A DNA stretch of 64,000 nucleotides, from the NCBI RefSeq assembly GCF_003290445.1, contig NZ_CP021781.1:434001-498000 (forward strand), written 5' to 3'. Below, one piece after another: positions 45,315 to 54,185 of the stretch; within the stretch, counting starts at the first letter, position 1, and every line of letters starts with the position of its first letter. Source of the stretch: Francisella adeliensis (GTDB lineage: Bacteria > Pseudomonadota > Gammaproteobacteria > Francisellales > Francisellaceae). The notes below the pieces were generated by a model, which was not told the origin of the DNA, ran no database searches, and saw only the letters and a program-made list of their open reading frames with translations. Made by a program: the position numbers and the translations under genes.

Positions 45315-46358
45315 TTATATATTTCTATTACATCTTTCTAATAAAACATTAATCATTTGATAATGATCTTCTAACATTTTATCATACATTTGTGTGGTGA
45401 TTGTTGCAAGAGAAAACCATTTGACATCTTTTGCATCATCAGCTGCCTTAACATTTGGTAAGTCAGGCCATTCATCTAAGATAAATATAGCGGCATGGCT
45501 TATAGTACGACCTCGGACAGATCGAGAAGGATAGTCAAATACTTCTTGGGAGTTTTTTGCCAATTCAAGTTGTTCTATAGTTAGTTCTATACTTGTTTCT
45601 TCTTTTAGCTCTCTTAATATTGCAGATAAAATGGTTTCATGACACTCTAAAAATCCACCAGGCATCGCCCATTGATTTTTCCCTGGGGAGTTTTTTCTTT
45701 GAACTAGTAATATATGATTGTTAACCATAACTAAGGCATCTACAGTAACTAGATTAGGTTTGTAGGGAGCATTTTGCCATGATTTTTTATATTCGATAAC
45801 ATACTGGTTTTCTGTAATCAAATCATTGTAAGCATCTGTTTTTAGAAAGGCTGATAAAAATTTATGTGTTCCATACTCGTTTGTATTAGCACACATATAC
45901 TCAATTAAGATATTGCCTTGATAGAATTTTTGCCTGAAGTCTGTGGCATTATAATTTTTGTAGTTTGTAACAGGGACAAATCCCCATTCACTAAAACTTT
46001 TTAAATAATAGCTCGACTCATCTTTATCATGCCCAATAATTGCAACTTTATCTTTTGGGTCTGAGTGCTTTGATACATTATTGCGCAGAGCTTGTTCCCA
46101 TTTCTCTTCTTGATAAAAGTAATCAGCTAAAGGCTCTATTTTTATTTGATTTAAGTCAATAGAAGAATATTTTAAATCTTCTTTGATCATTTTTTTTCTT
46201 TGTTCAAAAGAAAAGGGGTTTTTGATATTAGGAGAATTAAATGAGCTTCCAATAATTATTAGCAATTTCTCGCTAACATTTAAAGCTTCTATAACGTTAT
46301 GAAGATGGCCTTTATGGAACGGTTGGAATCGACCAACAAAAACAGCTAAATTATACAT
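45315..46358 (-). CDS. nadM: Bifunctional NMN adenylyltransferase / Nudix ADP-ribose hydrolase
   Basis: A 347-residue fusion. The N-terminal nucleotidyltransferase has GRFQPFHKGHLHN and the later SSFNSPNIKNPFSF region; the C-terminal Nudix domain (about 200-347) has GGFLECHETILSAILRELKE with EETS. The first domain joins NMN and ATP to NAD; the Nudix domain hydrolyses ADP-ribose in characterised homologues. In Francisella tularensis this enzyme takes part in an unusual NAD route via NMN amidation. It lies 9 bases upstream of glmU. Confidence 0.92.
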   Translation of the reverse strand: MYNLAVFVGRFQPFHKGHLHNVIEALNVSEKLLIIIGSSFNSPNIKNPFSFEQRKKMIKEDLKYSSIDLNQIKIEPLADYFYQEEKWEQALRNNVSKHSDPKDKVAIIGHDKDESSYYLKSFSEWGFVPVTNYKNYNATDFRQKFYQGNILIEYMCANTNEYGTHKFLSAFLKTDAYNDLITENQYVIEYKKSWQNAPYKPNLVTVDALVMVNNHILLVQRKNSPGKNQWAMPGGFLECHETILSAILRELKEETSIELTIEQLELAKNSQEVFDYPSRSVRGRTISHAAIFILDEWPDLPNVKAADDAKDVKWFSLATITTQMYDKMLEDHYQMINVLLERCNRNI

Positions 46359-46359
46359 A

Positions 46360-47358
46360 TTAAGAAGACTTACCTGTACTTAGAGCTTGAGCTTCGGTAT
46401 TTAAGACCTGAGCCTCTGCATTACTATCATAAACACTACTTCCAGAAGAAGGTGCTGTAATATTTTGATAATCTGCTGTTTGAGAGTTGCTTATCTGGTT
46501 TTCTTTATCTTGTTTAATTGCTCTATCATATGAACCAAACCCAAATGATCCGGCAGATCCTGATAATCCTCCCAGACTAGATTTCTTTTTCGGTTGACTA
46601 TCTTGAACAGCTACCTGTCGTGTGGTTTGCTCCACAGATTTTAGATCTCCAGTTGATATGGATTTACCATTTATAGATTTTCTTACACCATTTAAAAGTT
46701 TAACCCCTTGATTTATATGGTCAGGAACAATGGTATCTCCATCTTCTTCAAGCACTGAAATTACGGTAACCAAACTAGATAGATTATCAATTTTTCTTAC
46801 TTTAATATTGAATATTTGTTTATTCTGGATATCTCTGACTGAGATAATATGTCCAGAAAGCATTTTATCTGTTTCGGAATTAATCTTAAATTGTTTAGGG
46901 AGGCCTTCAAAATACTCATCTAGTAGCTTGATGGATATGGTTAATGGCTCACGGAAAACAAGTTTTAAAGCTCCCTTATCATCATAGACAACATTTATAG
47001 CAACTTTAGATATTTGCTCATTAATAATTTTATTTATGTCAAATTTATCAACATAGTTAGGAGGTAACATTTCTTCTTCTGCTTCAGGAACCTGAGATTT
47101 AGCAAAATTATTGTTACCACTTGGTAGTTTGAATCTTGGTTTTATTGACTGACCATTAAGACCTACAGGTATCTTTAAGGATGGAGCTTCTTCAACCTTT
47201 GCTCTTGCGTAATCAAACTTTCTATTTCTGAAAGGTGTTCCATCAACAGTGTCAGTAAGACTTTCATAGGTGAAGTCATTCTCAACATTATTGGATGAGC
47301 AGCCTTGTATTAAGGCAATAAAATTTATCAAAATTAATGTTTTGACTATGTTTTTCAT
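46360..47358 (-). CDS. Outer-membrane lipoprotein, BamC/NlpB-like
   Basis: A 332-residue lipoprotein (lipobox IQGC). After an unstructured region with PSLKIPVGLNGQ, reminiscent of the BamC N-terminus, comes an alpha/beta domain (about 130-225), then a long Ser/Gln/Gly-rich tail with repeats such as NTEAQALSTG. Only one helix-grip domain seems to be present against two in E. coli BamC, so the name is tentative. It lies one base from nadM, hence the same transcript. Confidence 0.6.
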   Translation of the reverse strand: MKNIVKTLILINFIALIQGCSSNNVENDFTYESLTDTVDGTPFRNRKFDYARAKVEEAPSLKIPVGLNGQSIKPRFKLPSGNNNFAKSQVPEAEEEMLPPNYVDKFDINKIINEQISKVAINVVYDDKGALKLVFREPLTISIKLLDEYFEGLPKQFKINSETDKMLSGHIISVRDIQNKQIFNIKVRKIDNLSSLVTVISVLEEDGDTIVPDHINQGVKLLNGVRKSINGKSISTGDLKSVEQTTRQVAVQDSQPKKKSSLGGLSGSAGSFGFGSYDRAIKQDKENQISNSQTADYQNITAPSSGSSVYDSNAEAQVLNTEAQALSTGKSS

Positions 47359-47454
47359 TAAAAGATATTTGCCAATTAAGTTGGCTAAATATTATAACAC
47401 AGTGATATACTAAATATCACAAACCAAATTGTAATATTTTTGAGTAAAACAATT

Positions 47455-48300
47455 ATGAAAGATGATTTATTTATATATTTTCAGTATATGATCCCACAAG
47501 CTGTAACTTCTCGGTTAGTTAGTAAGTTGGCGGAGTCTAGAAATAAGGCTTTAAAAAATTACTTGATAAAGCTAGCAATAAAAAAGTTTAATATAAATAT
47601 TGAAGAGGCTAAGTCATCAAATCTTGATGATTATGCAAGCTTTAATGAGTTTTTTATAAGAGAGTTGAAAGATGGTCTTAGACCGTTAAATATTGACTCA
47701 AATACGATCAGTTCACCAGCAGATGGTGTTTTGAGTGAGTTTGGTAAAATTGAAAATAATACATTGATTCAAGCTAAAGGAAAAGATTTCTCTTTAGAGT
47801 CTCTTGTCGCAGGTAGTTCTGAGACAAAGTTTACGGATTTTGCGACAGTGTATTTATCTCCAAGAGATTATCATCGTGTTCATATGCCAATAGATGGTAA
47901 ACTCACTAAAATGGTCTACATACCAGGTAAGCTCTTTTCTGTTAATAAGACTACAGCAAATAATATAAATAGTTTATTTGCGAAAAATGAGCGACTAGTT
48001 TGCTATTTTGAAACTGCTATAGGCGAAGTGGCTGTGATTTTTGTTGGTGCTTTATTAGTTGCTGGAATAGAAACTAAATGGCATGGAAAAATTGCACCTA
48101 ACTACTATAATCGAGTACAAGAGTGGTCATATGATTGTGATAAATTTCAGTTAGATTATAAAAAAGGAGAAGAAATTGGCTTGTTTAACTTTGGTTCAAC
48201 TGTGATTTTTTTAGCACCTAATAATAAAATAAAATTTCAGTTTGATGAAAAAGATTCTGTAGTTCAGGTTAATCAGGATTTGGCTTTAATAGTAGAGTAA
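47455..48300 (+). CDS. psd: Phosphatidylserine decarboxylase proenzyme
   Basis: A 281-residue membrane-associated enzyme that makes phosphatidylethanolamine. The family motifs [28 protein letters not shown] and the self-cleavage site FGST (in FNFGSTVIF, the usual LGST) are present; cleavage would create the pyruvoyl group on Ser. The ATG at 47455 is chosen because family members in this genus begin M(K/R)D(D/N)LFIY; a TTG at 47440 is in frame. Its 3' end overlaps the regulator gene on the opposite strand by 28 bases. Confidence 0.94.
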   Translation: MKDDLFIYFQYMIPQAVTSRLVSKLAESRNKALKNYLIKLAIKKFNINIEEAKSSNLDDYASFNEFFIRELKDGLRPLNIDSNTISSPADGVLSEFGKIENNTLIQAKGKDFSLESLVAGSSETKFTDFATVYLSPRDYHRVHMPIDGKLTKMVYIPGKLFSVNKTTANNINSLFAKNERLVCYFETAIGEVAVIFVGALLVAGIETKWHGKIAPNYYNRVQEWSYDCDKFQLDYKKGEEIGLFNFGSTVIFLAPNNKIKFQFDEKDSVVQVNQDLALIVE

Positions 48301-48608
48301 AGACTCATATTTATCCAACATTTACTAAGTAAGTTTTTAGCGCTCAGCGTTTTAGATTTACAGTTTCTTATATATTCAGTCCCTTTATTAGAGATATTTT
48401 CAGATTTGTATGTTTTTGATGTTGGTGAAAGTTTAACATCAAGTCGTTTAGCCCATTTTCTGATAGTTACATGCTTAAAACCTAAAAATTCTTCAGCATC
48501 TTCATAGCTTAGTCCTTTTGACTGACATATTAAAAGAGCTTCTTTTGCGGAGCAGTTAAATTTTCGTGTTATGATTTGTTCAAAATTGCCTGTATATTGA
48601 TTTGCCAT
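48273..48608 (-). CDS. pigR: Small helix-turn-helix regulator, probable PigR/FevR
   Basis: A 111-residue protein with a helix-turn-helix in residues about 28-55 ([20 protein letters not shown]) and a basic C-terminus. Its length, the HTH and its position next to psd, a lipoprotein, nadM, glmU and glmS agree with PigR (FevR), the Francisella activator that joins MglA-SspA and ppGpp at RNA polymerase to turn on pathogenicity-island genes. The name rests on remembered size and synteny, not on an alignment. The ATG at 48608 gives exactly 111 residues; 48623 would add five. Confidence 0.62.
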   Translation of the reverse strand: MANQYTGNFEQIITRKFNCSAKEALLICQSKGLSYEDAEEFLGFKHVTIRKWAKRLDVKLSPTSKTYKSENISNKGTEYIRNCKSKTLSAKNLLSKCWINMSLYSTIKAKS

Positions 48609-48623
48609 ATCCAAGCCCTCCAT

Positions 48624-48954
48624 TATTTAATTCGCATGAGTCTCTTATAATACACGTTGTAAAAGCTCTCTCAAGCTTTTATACAGCAGATTTTTTACTT
48701 TAATTTTTGTGTTAGGTTAGTGCAATTTTTATAAGAAAATATTTTAAAAAAGAGTTAACTAAATAAAGCTAATTATGATAAAAAATAGTTTTCAGATATA
48801 GGGTTTAAATAAATTCTGATTTAATATTTAGCAGGTAGGCAAGATAACAATACGTTTGCTGTACTTTTGATATAGTGCTATGAAAAGTTATCCCATATTT
48901 TTATTTTAAGTTACTATAAATATATGGTCCGTAGAAAATTAGAAGAAAAATTAT
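48624..48954. other. Gene-free region upstream of the PigR-like gene
   Basis: About 330 bases with no credible gene. A small hairpin (AAAAGCT at 48661-48667 with AGCTTTT at 48674-48680) is followed on the plus strand by a T-rich tract, but no plus-strand gene ends nearby. The region may hold the promoter of the PigR-like gene. Confidence 0.4.
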
Positions 48955-49116
48955 TTAACCGACAGGAATTAAACCAGCTAAATAAGTTTGTTGAGTACAA
49001 CTATTTTTATCAAGATATTTATTTCCTTGAGCATCTGTAGCTGTTGCACATTTATTAGATGTAACACATGACATTAAAGCCATTGAACATAGTACGATTA
49101 CGGCTATTTTTTTCAT
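48955..49116 (-). CDS. Small lipoprotein, 53 residues
   Basis: MKKIAVIVLCSMALMSC is a standard lipoprotein signal with lipobox LMSC. The mature part holds two more cysteines (NKCAT, KNSCTQ) and the phrase DAQGNKY. GGGAGA lies just upstream. Function unknown. It is one of two tiny lipoprotein genes in a row on this strand. Confidence 0.65.
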   Translation of the reverse strand: MKKIAVIVLCSMALMSCVTSNKCATATDAQGNKYLDKNSCTQQTYLAGLIPVG

Positions 49117-49128
49117 ATCAATCTCCCT

Positions 49129-49239
49129 TTAGCTTGCTTCGCTAGCTGTTTGATTATTGTCTTGAGGTATAGGCTTATAAGTACTGACACATGAAGCTAA
49201 TAAGCTAACCGCAATAATTGTTGCAATAATTTTTTTCAT
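49129..49239 (-). CDS. Small lipoprotein, 36 residues
   Basis: MKKIIATIIAVSLLASC is a lipoprotein signal peptide, followed by only about 20 residues (VSTYKPIPQDNNQTASEAS). GAGGA lies 8-9 bases before the ATG. It ends 12 bases upstream of the start of the 53-residue lipoprotein gene, so both are probably on one transcript. Function unknown. Confidence 0.6.
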   Translation of the reverse strand: MKKIIATIIAVSLLASCVSTYKPIPQDNNQTASEAS

Positions 49240-49412
49240 AGTTTAAATCCTCATATAGTTTATAGTTTAAAATGTAAACTTTTAAAAGTTTTTTGCCTTA
49301 AGCAATATAATTTATAGCATAGCAGATATTACAACACAACCTGTTTGGCTGAAAAAATAAAAAATAAGTTTAAAAATTTTTAGTATAATAAAACAAAAAA
49401 TAGAGATATCTT

Positions 49413-50069
49413 ATGGATGTGTATCAAATACTCATAACTCTACTGATGTTTGGTATTCCTCTTATATTTGCAATTACTTTACATGAAGCAGCGCATGGCT
49501 TAGTTGCTAAATTACGAGGAGATAGTACTGCATATAAGCTTGGTCGAGTAACATTAAACCCAGTATCACATATTGATTTAGTAGGTACTATTTTAGTTCC
49601 AGGGGTGATGCTCCTATCAACACTTTCTACAGGCTTTCCATTTGTTTTTGGTTGGGCTAAGCCTGTGCCTGTTGATTATAGGCAGCTTAAAAAACCACGA
49701 TTAGATATGGCTTTAGTAGCTCTAGCAGGCCCAATGGCAAATTTTCTTATGGCTGTAATTTGGGCTGCTGTTTACAATCATATAGACTTACATGCTTATG
49801 TATCAACTATGGCACTTTATGGGGTAATGATAAATATCGTATTGATGGTATTAAATCTTTTACCTATTCCTCCATTAGATGGCAGTAAGGTAGTTTCTTC
49901 ATTTATGAGCTCTAAAATGGCCTTTCAATATAATAGTATCGAAAGGTATGGTTTTATGATATTAATTGCATTAATAATAATTCCCCTAAATGGAGGCAAT
50001 TTACTATCACAAATAATGAGACCTTTTATTTCGATTATTTTAGATATTGTTCAAGCAATATCTTTTTGA
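49413..50069 (+). CDS. Site-2 protease family (M50) membrane metalloprotease
   Basis: A 218-residue, six-helix membrane protein with the zinc motif HEAAH in TLHEAAHGLVAK and the second conserved motif NLLPIPPLDGSK. FGWAKPVPV and ALAGPMANFLMA are typical of the YdcA/SpoIVFB-like short S2P group, which has no PDZ domain. Such enzymes cut transmembrane segments of other proteins; the target is unknown. Confidence 0.9.
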   Translation: MDVYQILITLLMFGIPLIFAITLHEAAHGLVAKLRGDSTAYKLGRVTLNPVSHIDLVGTILVPGVMLLSTLSTGFPFVFGWAKPVPVDYRQLKKPRLDMALVALAGPMANFLMAVIWAAVYNHIDLHAYVSTMALYGVMINIVLMVLNLLPIPPLDGSKVVSSFMSSKMAFQYNSIERYGFMILIALIIIPLNGGNLLSQIMRPFISIILDIVQAISF

Positions 50070-50173
50070 AACTACCTGTATCATTTGTAATAAAAGATAT
50101 TTGCTTAACTCTTTGAAAGGCTATATGAGTTTAGTATACTCATTTTAGGGACTAAACTTAAAAAAATATTATT

Positions 50174-51220
50174 ATGAAAATATATAGCTTTATAGTACTG
50201 ACTTTATCTATTATGATTTCATCGCTGTCCTATGCGGGAAACCCACCACCAGCATCACCAACAATCATTGATGTAACAGCATTTATAACAGATATTCAAA
50301 ACCTTGATGAGTTAAATGAACAGGTTCAGGTTGATGCGATACTTCAGTATGAATGGGAAGATTCTCGTTTAGCTTATGATGAGCAAAAAGTTGGTAAAAA
50401 ATATCAATTGTACCAGGGTGATTTTCAATATGATGAAGTCTATGAAGGTTGGCGCCCACAAGTATCTATAATAAATGAAGTGGGAAGTCCTCAAATAAAA
50501 GAAAGACAAGTTAGGGTTTATCCTGATGGGCATGTAATACTTAAAGAGCATCGTACTTTAACGTTAGAAACACCTATGGCTCTACAGAAGTTTCCATTTG
50601 ATAAACAGGATCTTAAAGGTTTTTTGATACCTTTTGGTTTTGAAAATAGTGAAGTTCAACTTAGGGTTAATCCTAAGTATCAGATTCTCGTTAAGGATTA
50701 TATAAGAAATAACCCTCAAGTTGATATTTCAGAATGGAGACTCAAGGATTATAAGCTTAATGTAAGTGATCCAATTAAACAATACTATGGACATTCAGAT
50801 AAGATTTCAATGCTTACGCTAACAATATCTTTAGATAGAAAACCAATGAATATTATTTGGAAAGTATTATTGCCATTAACACTTCTTGTGTTAGCAATGT
50901 GGTCAATTTTTTGGATGAATAAAGAGGCTCTATCAGATAGATTGAATATTTCATTTATAGGGATTTTGTCTGTAATTGCATATCAATTCCTTGTGGAAGG
51001 GGATATGCCGAGGATTGATTATTTTACATTTGTGGATGGTTTTTTACTTATTTCTTTTGCGATATTATTTTCAACTATTGTTGAAAGTTTAGGAGTTTAT
51101 TGGTTGGTTAAACTCAACAAAGATAAAGCAGCCCGAAATCTTGATATTTTCTTTAGAATTATTTTTCCTATCATATATGTATTGCTTATACTTTTACTTT
51201 ATTTGATATTGGTTGCGTAG
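50174..51220 (+). CDS. Pentameric ligand-gated ion channel homologue (Cys-loop receptor fold, GLIC/ELIC type)
   Basis: A 348-residue protein with a signal peptide (cleaved near SYAG), an extracellular beta domain (about 25-225) and four membrane helices. Family marks are YEWEDSRLAY, the cysteine-less loop LQKFPFDKQDLKG, the pre-M1 strand, and M2-M3 with SDRLNISFIGILSVIAYQFL then VEGDMPR. Prokaryotic members gate cation flow in response to protons or amines. It is transcribed alone, with no evident partner. What it senses here is unknown. Confidence 0.9.
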   Translation: MKIYSFIVLTLSIMISSLSYAGNPPPASPTIIDVTAFITDIQNLDELNEQVQVDAILQYEWEDSRLAYDEQKVGKKYQLYQGDFQYDEVYEGWRPQVSIINEVGSPQIKERQVRVYPDGHVILKEHRTLTLETPMALQKFPFDKQDLKGFLIPFGFENSEVQLRVNPKYQILVKDYIRNNPQVDISEWRLKDYKLNVSDPIKQYYGHSDKISMLTLTISLDRKPMNIIWKVLLPLTLLVLAMWSIFWMNKEALSDRLNISFIGILSVIAYQFLVEGDMPRIDYFTFVDGFLLISFAILFSTIVESLGVYWLVKLNKDKAARNLDIFFRIIFPIIYVLLILLLYLILVA

Positions 51221-51311
51221 TTTTTTCTTTTAAAAAAATAGATTAGATTAAATGCTAGCATAGTATTATAATAGACTAAAATTATTCTATATTTTATAAA
51301 CTAGATCTTAC

Positions 51312-52793
51312 ATGAAGAAGCATTTGCCAAAAGTTTTATTACTATGCCTTTCAGCTTCGTCATCGTTGTATGCTAGGGATGAAAAGATTGATTCACAGAA
51401 CCCTATAATTGCATTACAAGAGCAAATACAAGATTTACAACAAGAAATAAACACGATTGATTCTGATAATAACTCTCCCACTTTGCATACATACAGTTCT
51501 GTTGTTGATGATAAAAATACTGAGCAGTTACTAAAAGAGAGAAGGGCACTAAAAAACATCGATCTTATGAAAAATATAAGTGTTGATGGAAATATAATAA
51601 ATCTTACAGATAGTGTGAATAATATATTTGGTGATGGAGATGGTGTAGATGTTTCTAATTCTGCACCAATTACAACTCGTGGTGAGGTTTCTTATTTGGG
51701 TTCCTATTCTGGTAATAACAATATACCTATAGGGATGTTACCATCAAAGCTTTTTGCCTCTAGTTTAGTAACGCAAAAAGAAAAATTTGACGATTACTCA
51801 ATATTTTTGGGTGGCTTTATTGGTATGGACGCCCAGGCTTGGTATGGGGATAATATCCCAAGGGTGAATTTTGATGGTACACCTACCTCATCGTTTAATG
51901 GTAGTGGGCAAAATATTTATTTGACCTCATCACGACTGTACTTTTTATCTAATCTTGGTGATTATGTTACAGCTGAATATGATGTCAGTACAAATCAGCT
52001 ACAAAACTTCTTTATCGGAAATGCATTTGTTATTTTTGGTAATATGTCTGCATCACCATTTTTTGTAACAGTTGGTAGGAGTACTCTTTCAGTAGCTTCA
52101 ATTGGTGGAGGAGGATCATCAACGGGCTCTGTTGCAGGTTTTCTTGGTACAGGGCGAGCAACAAATATTTCATTAAACTATAAGACAAGTACTTTAAATG
52201 CAAGTGTAGCAGTTTTTGGTACAGATGATAAAAAAGCAAACTTTTCTACAGGTCTTTTTTATGCAGACTCTTGGACAGACAGTCTATCTGTTGGTTTCAA
52301 CGCCGGTTATGTTTATGATCTTAATGGTGCGGAAAACTTTACTATTGAATCAGTTGTATCAGATGGTAAAACAGTTGGTGTTTTTAATATTGATACTAAC
52401 ATAGCTTATACTGTTGGAGGAGGAGTCTTTCAGATCAATACTGGTTGGGGGACTACAACCGGTAAAGATAACTTTAATGGTGATGGTAATGATGTGTTAA
52501 CAGGGGCTTGGTATGTTGGTACAAACTATAGTTTAAGCCTTGCTGGTAGAAGTACGAACTTTAATGCAACATACGGGCAAAGCTATAATGCAGCTGCTAT
52601 ACCTATGGGTATAGCAGCTAGTCCGTTACAAGATGGTCTTGCCCAAACAGGCATAGAAAAACAGTTAATATTTTCAGCTCAGCGTGCATATTTTGATGAT
52701 TATGTTTTATTTGGTCCAGAATATGCATACCAGCGTTTTTATGATGGTAGGCATATGAACACATTAACGCTAGATCTTGCAGTATACTTATAG
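51312..52793 (+). CDS. Outer-membrane protein, DUF3573 family (FupA/FslE-like siderophore porin)
   Basis: A 493-residue secreted protein: signal peptide (ending SLYA), a short coiled coil (ALQEQIQDLQQEINTID, residues 34-50), then a beta-barrel of alternating aromatic strands ending in L. The layout, including VSYLGSYSGNNNIPIG and the final LTLDLAVYL, fits the Francisella DUF3573 group, to which FslE, FupA and FupB belong, the outer-membrane proteins for siderophore and ferrous iron uptake. Which paralogue it corresponds to is not clear. No obvious Fur box was found upstream. Confidence 0.8.
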   Translation: MKKHLPKVLLLCLSASSSLYARDEKIDSQNPIIALQEQIQDLQQEINTIDSDNNSPTLHTYSSVVDDKNTEQLLKERRALKNIDLMKNISVDGNIINLTDSVNNIFGDGDGVDVSNSAPITTRGEVSYLGSYSGNNNIPIGMLPSKLFASSLVTQKEKFDDYSIFLGGFIGMDAQAWYGDNIPRVNFDGTPTSSFNGSGQNIYLTSSRLYFLSNLGDYVTAEYDVSTNQLQNFFIGNAFVIFGNMSASPFFVTVGRSTLSVASIGGGGSSTGSVAGFLGTGRATNISLNYKTSTLNASVAVFGTDDKKANFSTGLFYADSWTDSLSVGFNAGYVYDLNGAENFTIESVVSDGKTVGVFNIDTNIAYTVGGGVFQINTGWGTTTGKDNFNGDGNDVLTGAWYVGTNYSLSLAGRSTNFNATYGQSYNAAAIPMGIAASPLQDGLAQTGIEKQLIFSAQRAYFDDYVLFGPEYAYQRFYDGRHMNTLTLDLAVYL

Positions 52794-52797
52794 TTTT

Positions 52798-53973
52798 CTA
52801 GGCTTTATTTTTTACCAGAAGCAATAAGATGAATGATAAGCTAGACATTAGAAGCATTGTTATGGCAATTGGAAGAGAGCTTGTTGCAGGGAAAAGCATA
52901 GCTATACTTCCTATAACACCACTTAGTGCAAACTCCATAGTACCAAATAATGCCGCAGCCACGCCAGCCATTTCATAGAAGGGTTCCATAGCACCACTAG
53001 CACCTGTTCCTACGACTAAAGCACAGCCAAATGTTGCAAAAAAACAAGGTGCAAAAAAGCCCCATAAGCTTAAGCCATATACAAGGTATATCCCAAGCGA
53101 TAGTGAACCTGCTATAAATACTAAAACTACGCCAAGTAAAGCAGTTTTATGAACACCTAGTGCATTCACAATTCCTCCAGCAAATAATGAACCAAATAAA
53201 AATGCTACACCAGCAGAGCCGAACATTATGTATATTTTAGATATAGGGAACCCAAGATAAGTGATAATATATGGAGTCATTGAGAATAATATAAAGAATG
53301 CAGACATTCCCGATACAGCAGTTAGTGAGTATGCCCAGAACTGTAGTGATTTTAAAACCTCAAAATACCTTAGAAAGACATTCCATGATACTTTCTTGCG
53401 TCTTTCTATAGGTAAGCTTTCTTTAACTAGAAAAATTACAGTTAGAAGAACTATAGAAGCCATGGCAGATAGTAGTATAAAAGCAGAATTCCATTCAAAA
53501 TGGGTTGCTAATTGTACACCAATTAAGGGTCCAACAATCGGAGAGACCGAAATAATAGCATTTATAAGGCTATAAATCATAGAGCTAGTTTTCCCGGAAA
53601 AAGCATCTCTAATTATTGCAAATGCACATACAGAAAGCCCACAACATCCTATAGCTTGTATTACTCTAGAAAATATCAAAAAATCGATGGATGTTGAAAT
53701 AGCACATAGTATTGAGCCAAACAAAAAAAGAATTGATGAGATTAGGACTATCTTAAATCTACCAAACTGATCAGATAGAGGTCCTAATATAAGTTGTCCA
53801 ACACCAGTGACGATGAGAAATAGAGATAATGTGATTTGAACCATTTGCTGAGAAGTATGTAATGCTTTTTGCATTTCTGGTAATACAGGCATATATATAT
53901 CCATAGCTAATGCAAATGAGAAGACCATTGGGCCAAGAATAAAAATCGTTTTTAAAGGGGAATATTTCCACAT
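52798..53973 (-). CDS. Bcr/CflA-family multidrug MFS exporter
   Basis: A 391-residue, 12-helix drug:proton antiporter. MDIYMPVLPEM in helix 1, GPLSDQFGR in loop 2-3, RVIQAIGCCG in helix 4 and SPIVGPLIG in helix 5 (the antiporter motif C) place it in the Bcr/CflA group. It converges with the outer-membrane protein gene four bases away. Confidence 0.9.
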   Translation of the reverse strand: MWKYSPLKTIFILGPMVFSFALAMDIYMPVLPEMQKALHTSQQMVQITLSLFLIVTGVGQLILGPLSDQFGRFKIVLISSILFLFGSILCAISTSIDFLIFSRVIQAIGCCGLSVCAFAIIRDAFSGKTSSMIYSLINAIISVSPIVGPLIGVQLATHFEWNSAFILLSAMASIVLLTVIFLVKESLPIERRKKVSWNVFLRYFEVLKSLQFWAYSLTAVSGMSAFFILFSMTPYIITYLGFPISKIYIMFGSAGVAFLFGSLFAGGIVNALGVHKTALLGVVLVFIAGSLSLGIYLVYGLSLWGFFAPCFFATFGCALVVGTGASGAMEPFYEMAGVAAALFGTMEFALSGVIGSIAMLFPATSSLPIAITMLLMSSLSFILLLLVKNKA

Positions 53974-54185
53974 AAGAATAATCTTTTAATTTTATTAGAT
54001 AGCGGACTATTATAGCAGAGATTTCGTTTTTCAAAAAAAGTATTTAATACAAGGCTTTAGTTTTTAGTTTTTTTGGTGTCAGTCTTAGATTATGAAGATT
54101 TGAAAAGATCTATGGAAAGCTATAAAAAAAGACGATGTCTACTAGTGGGTCAAAGCTATTATAGAAAATAAACTAAAATATTTTA

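Noticed and set aside
48659-48720. Hairpin plus T-tract as a terminator
   Set aside because: No plus-strand gene ends within 350 bases upstream, and stem stability is low (seven mostly A-T pairs).
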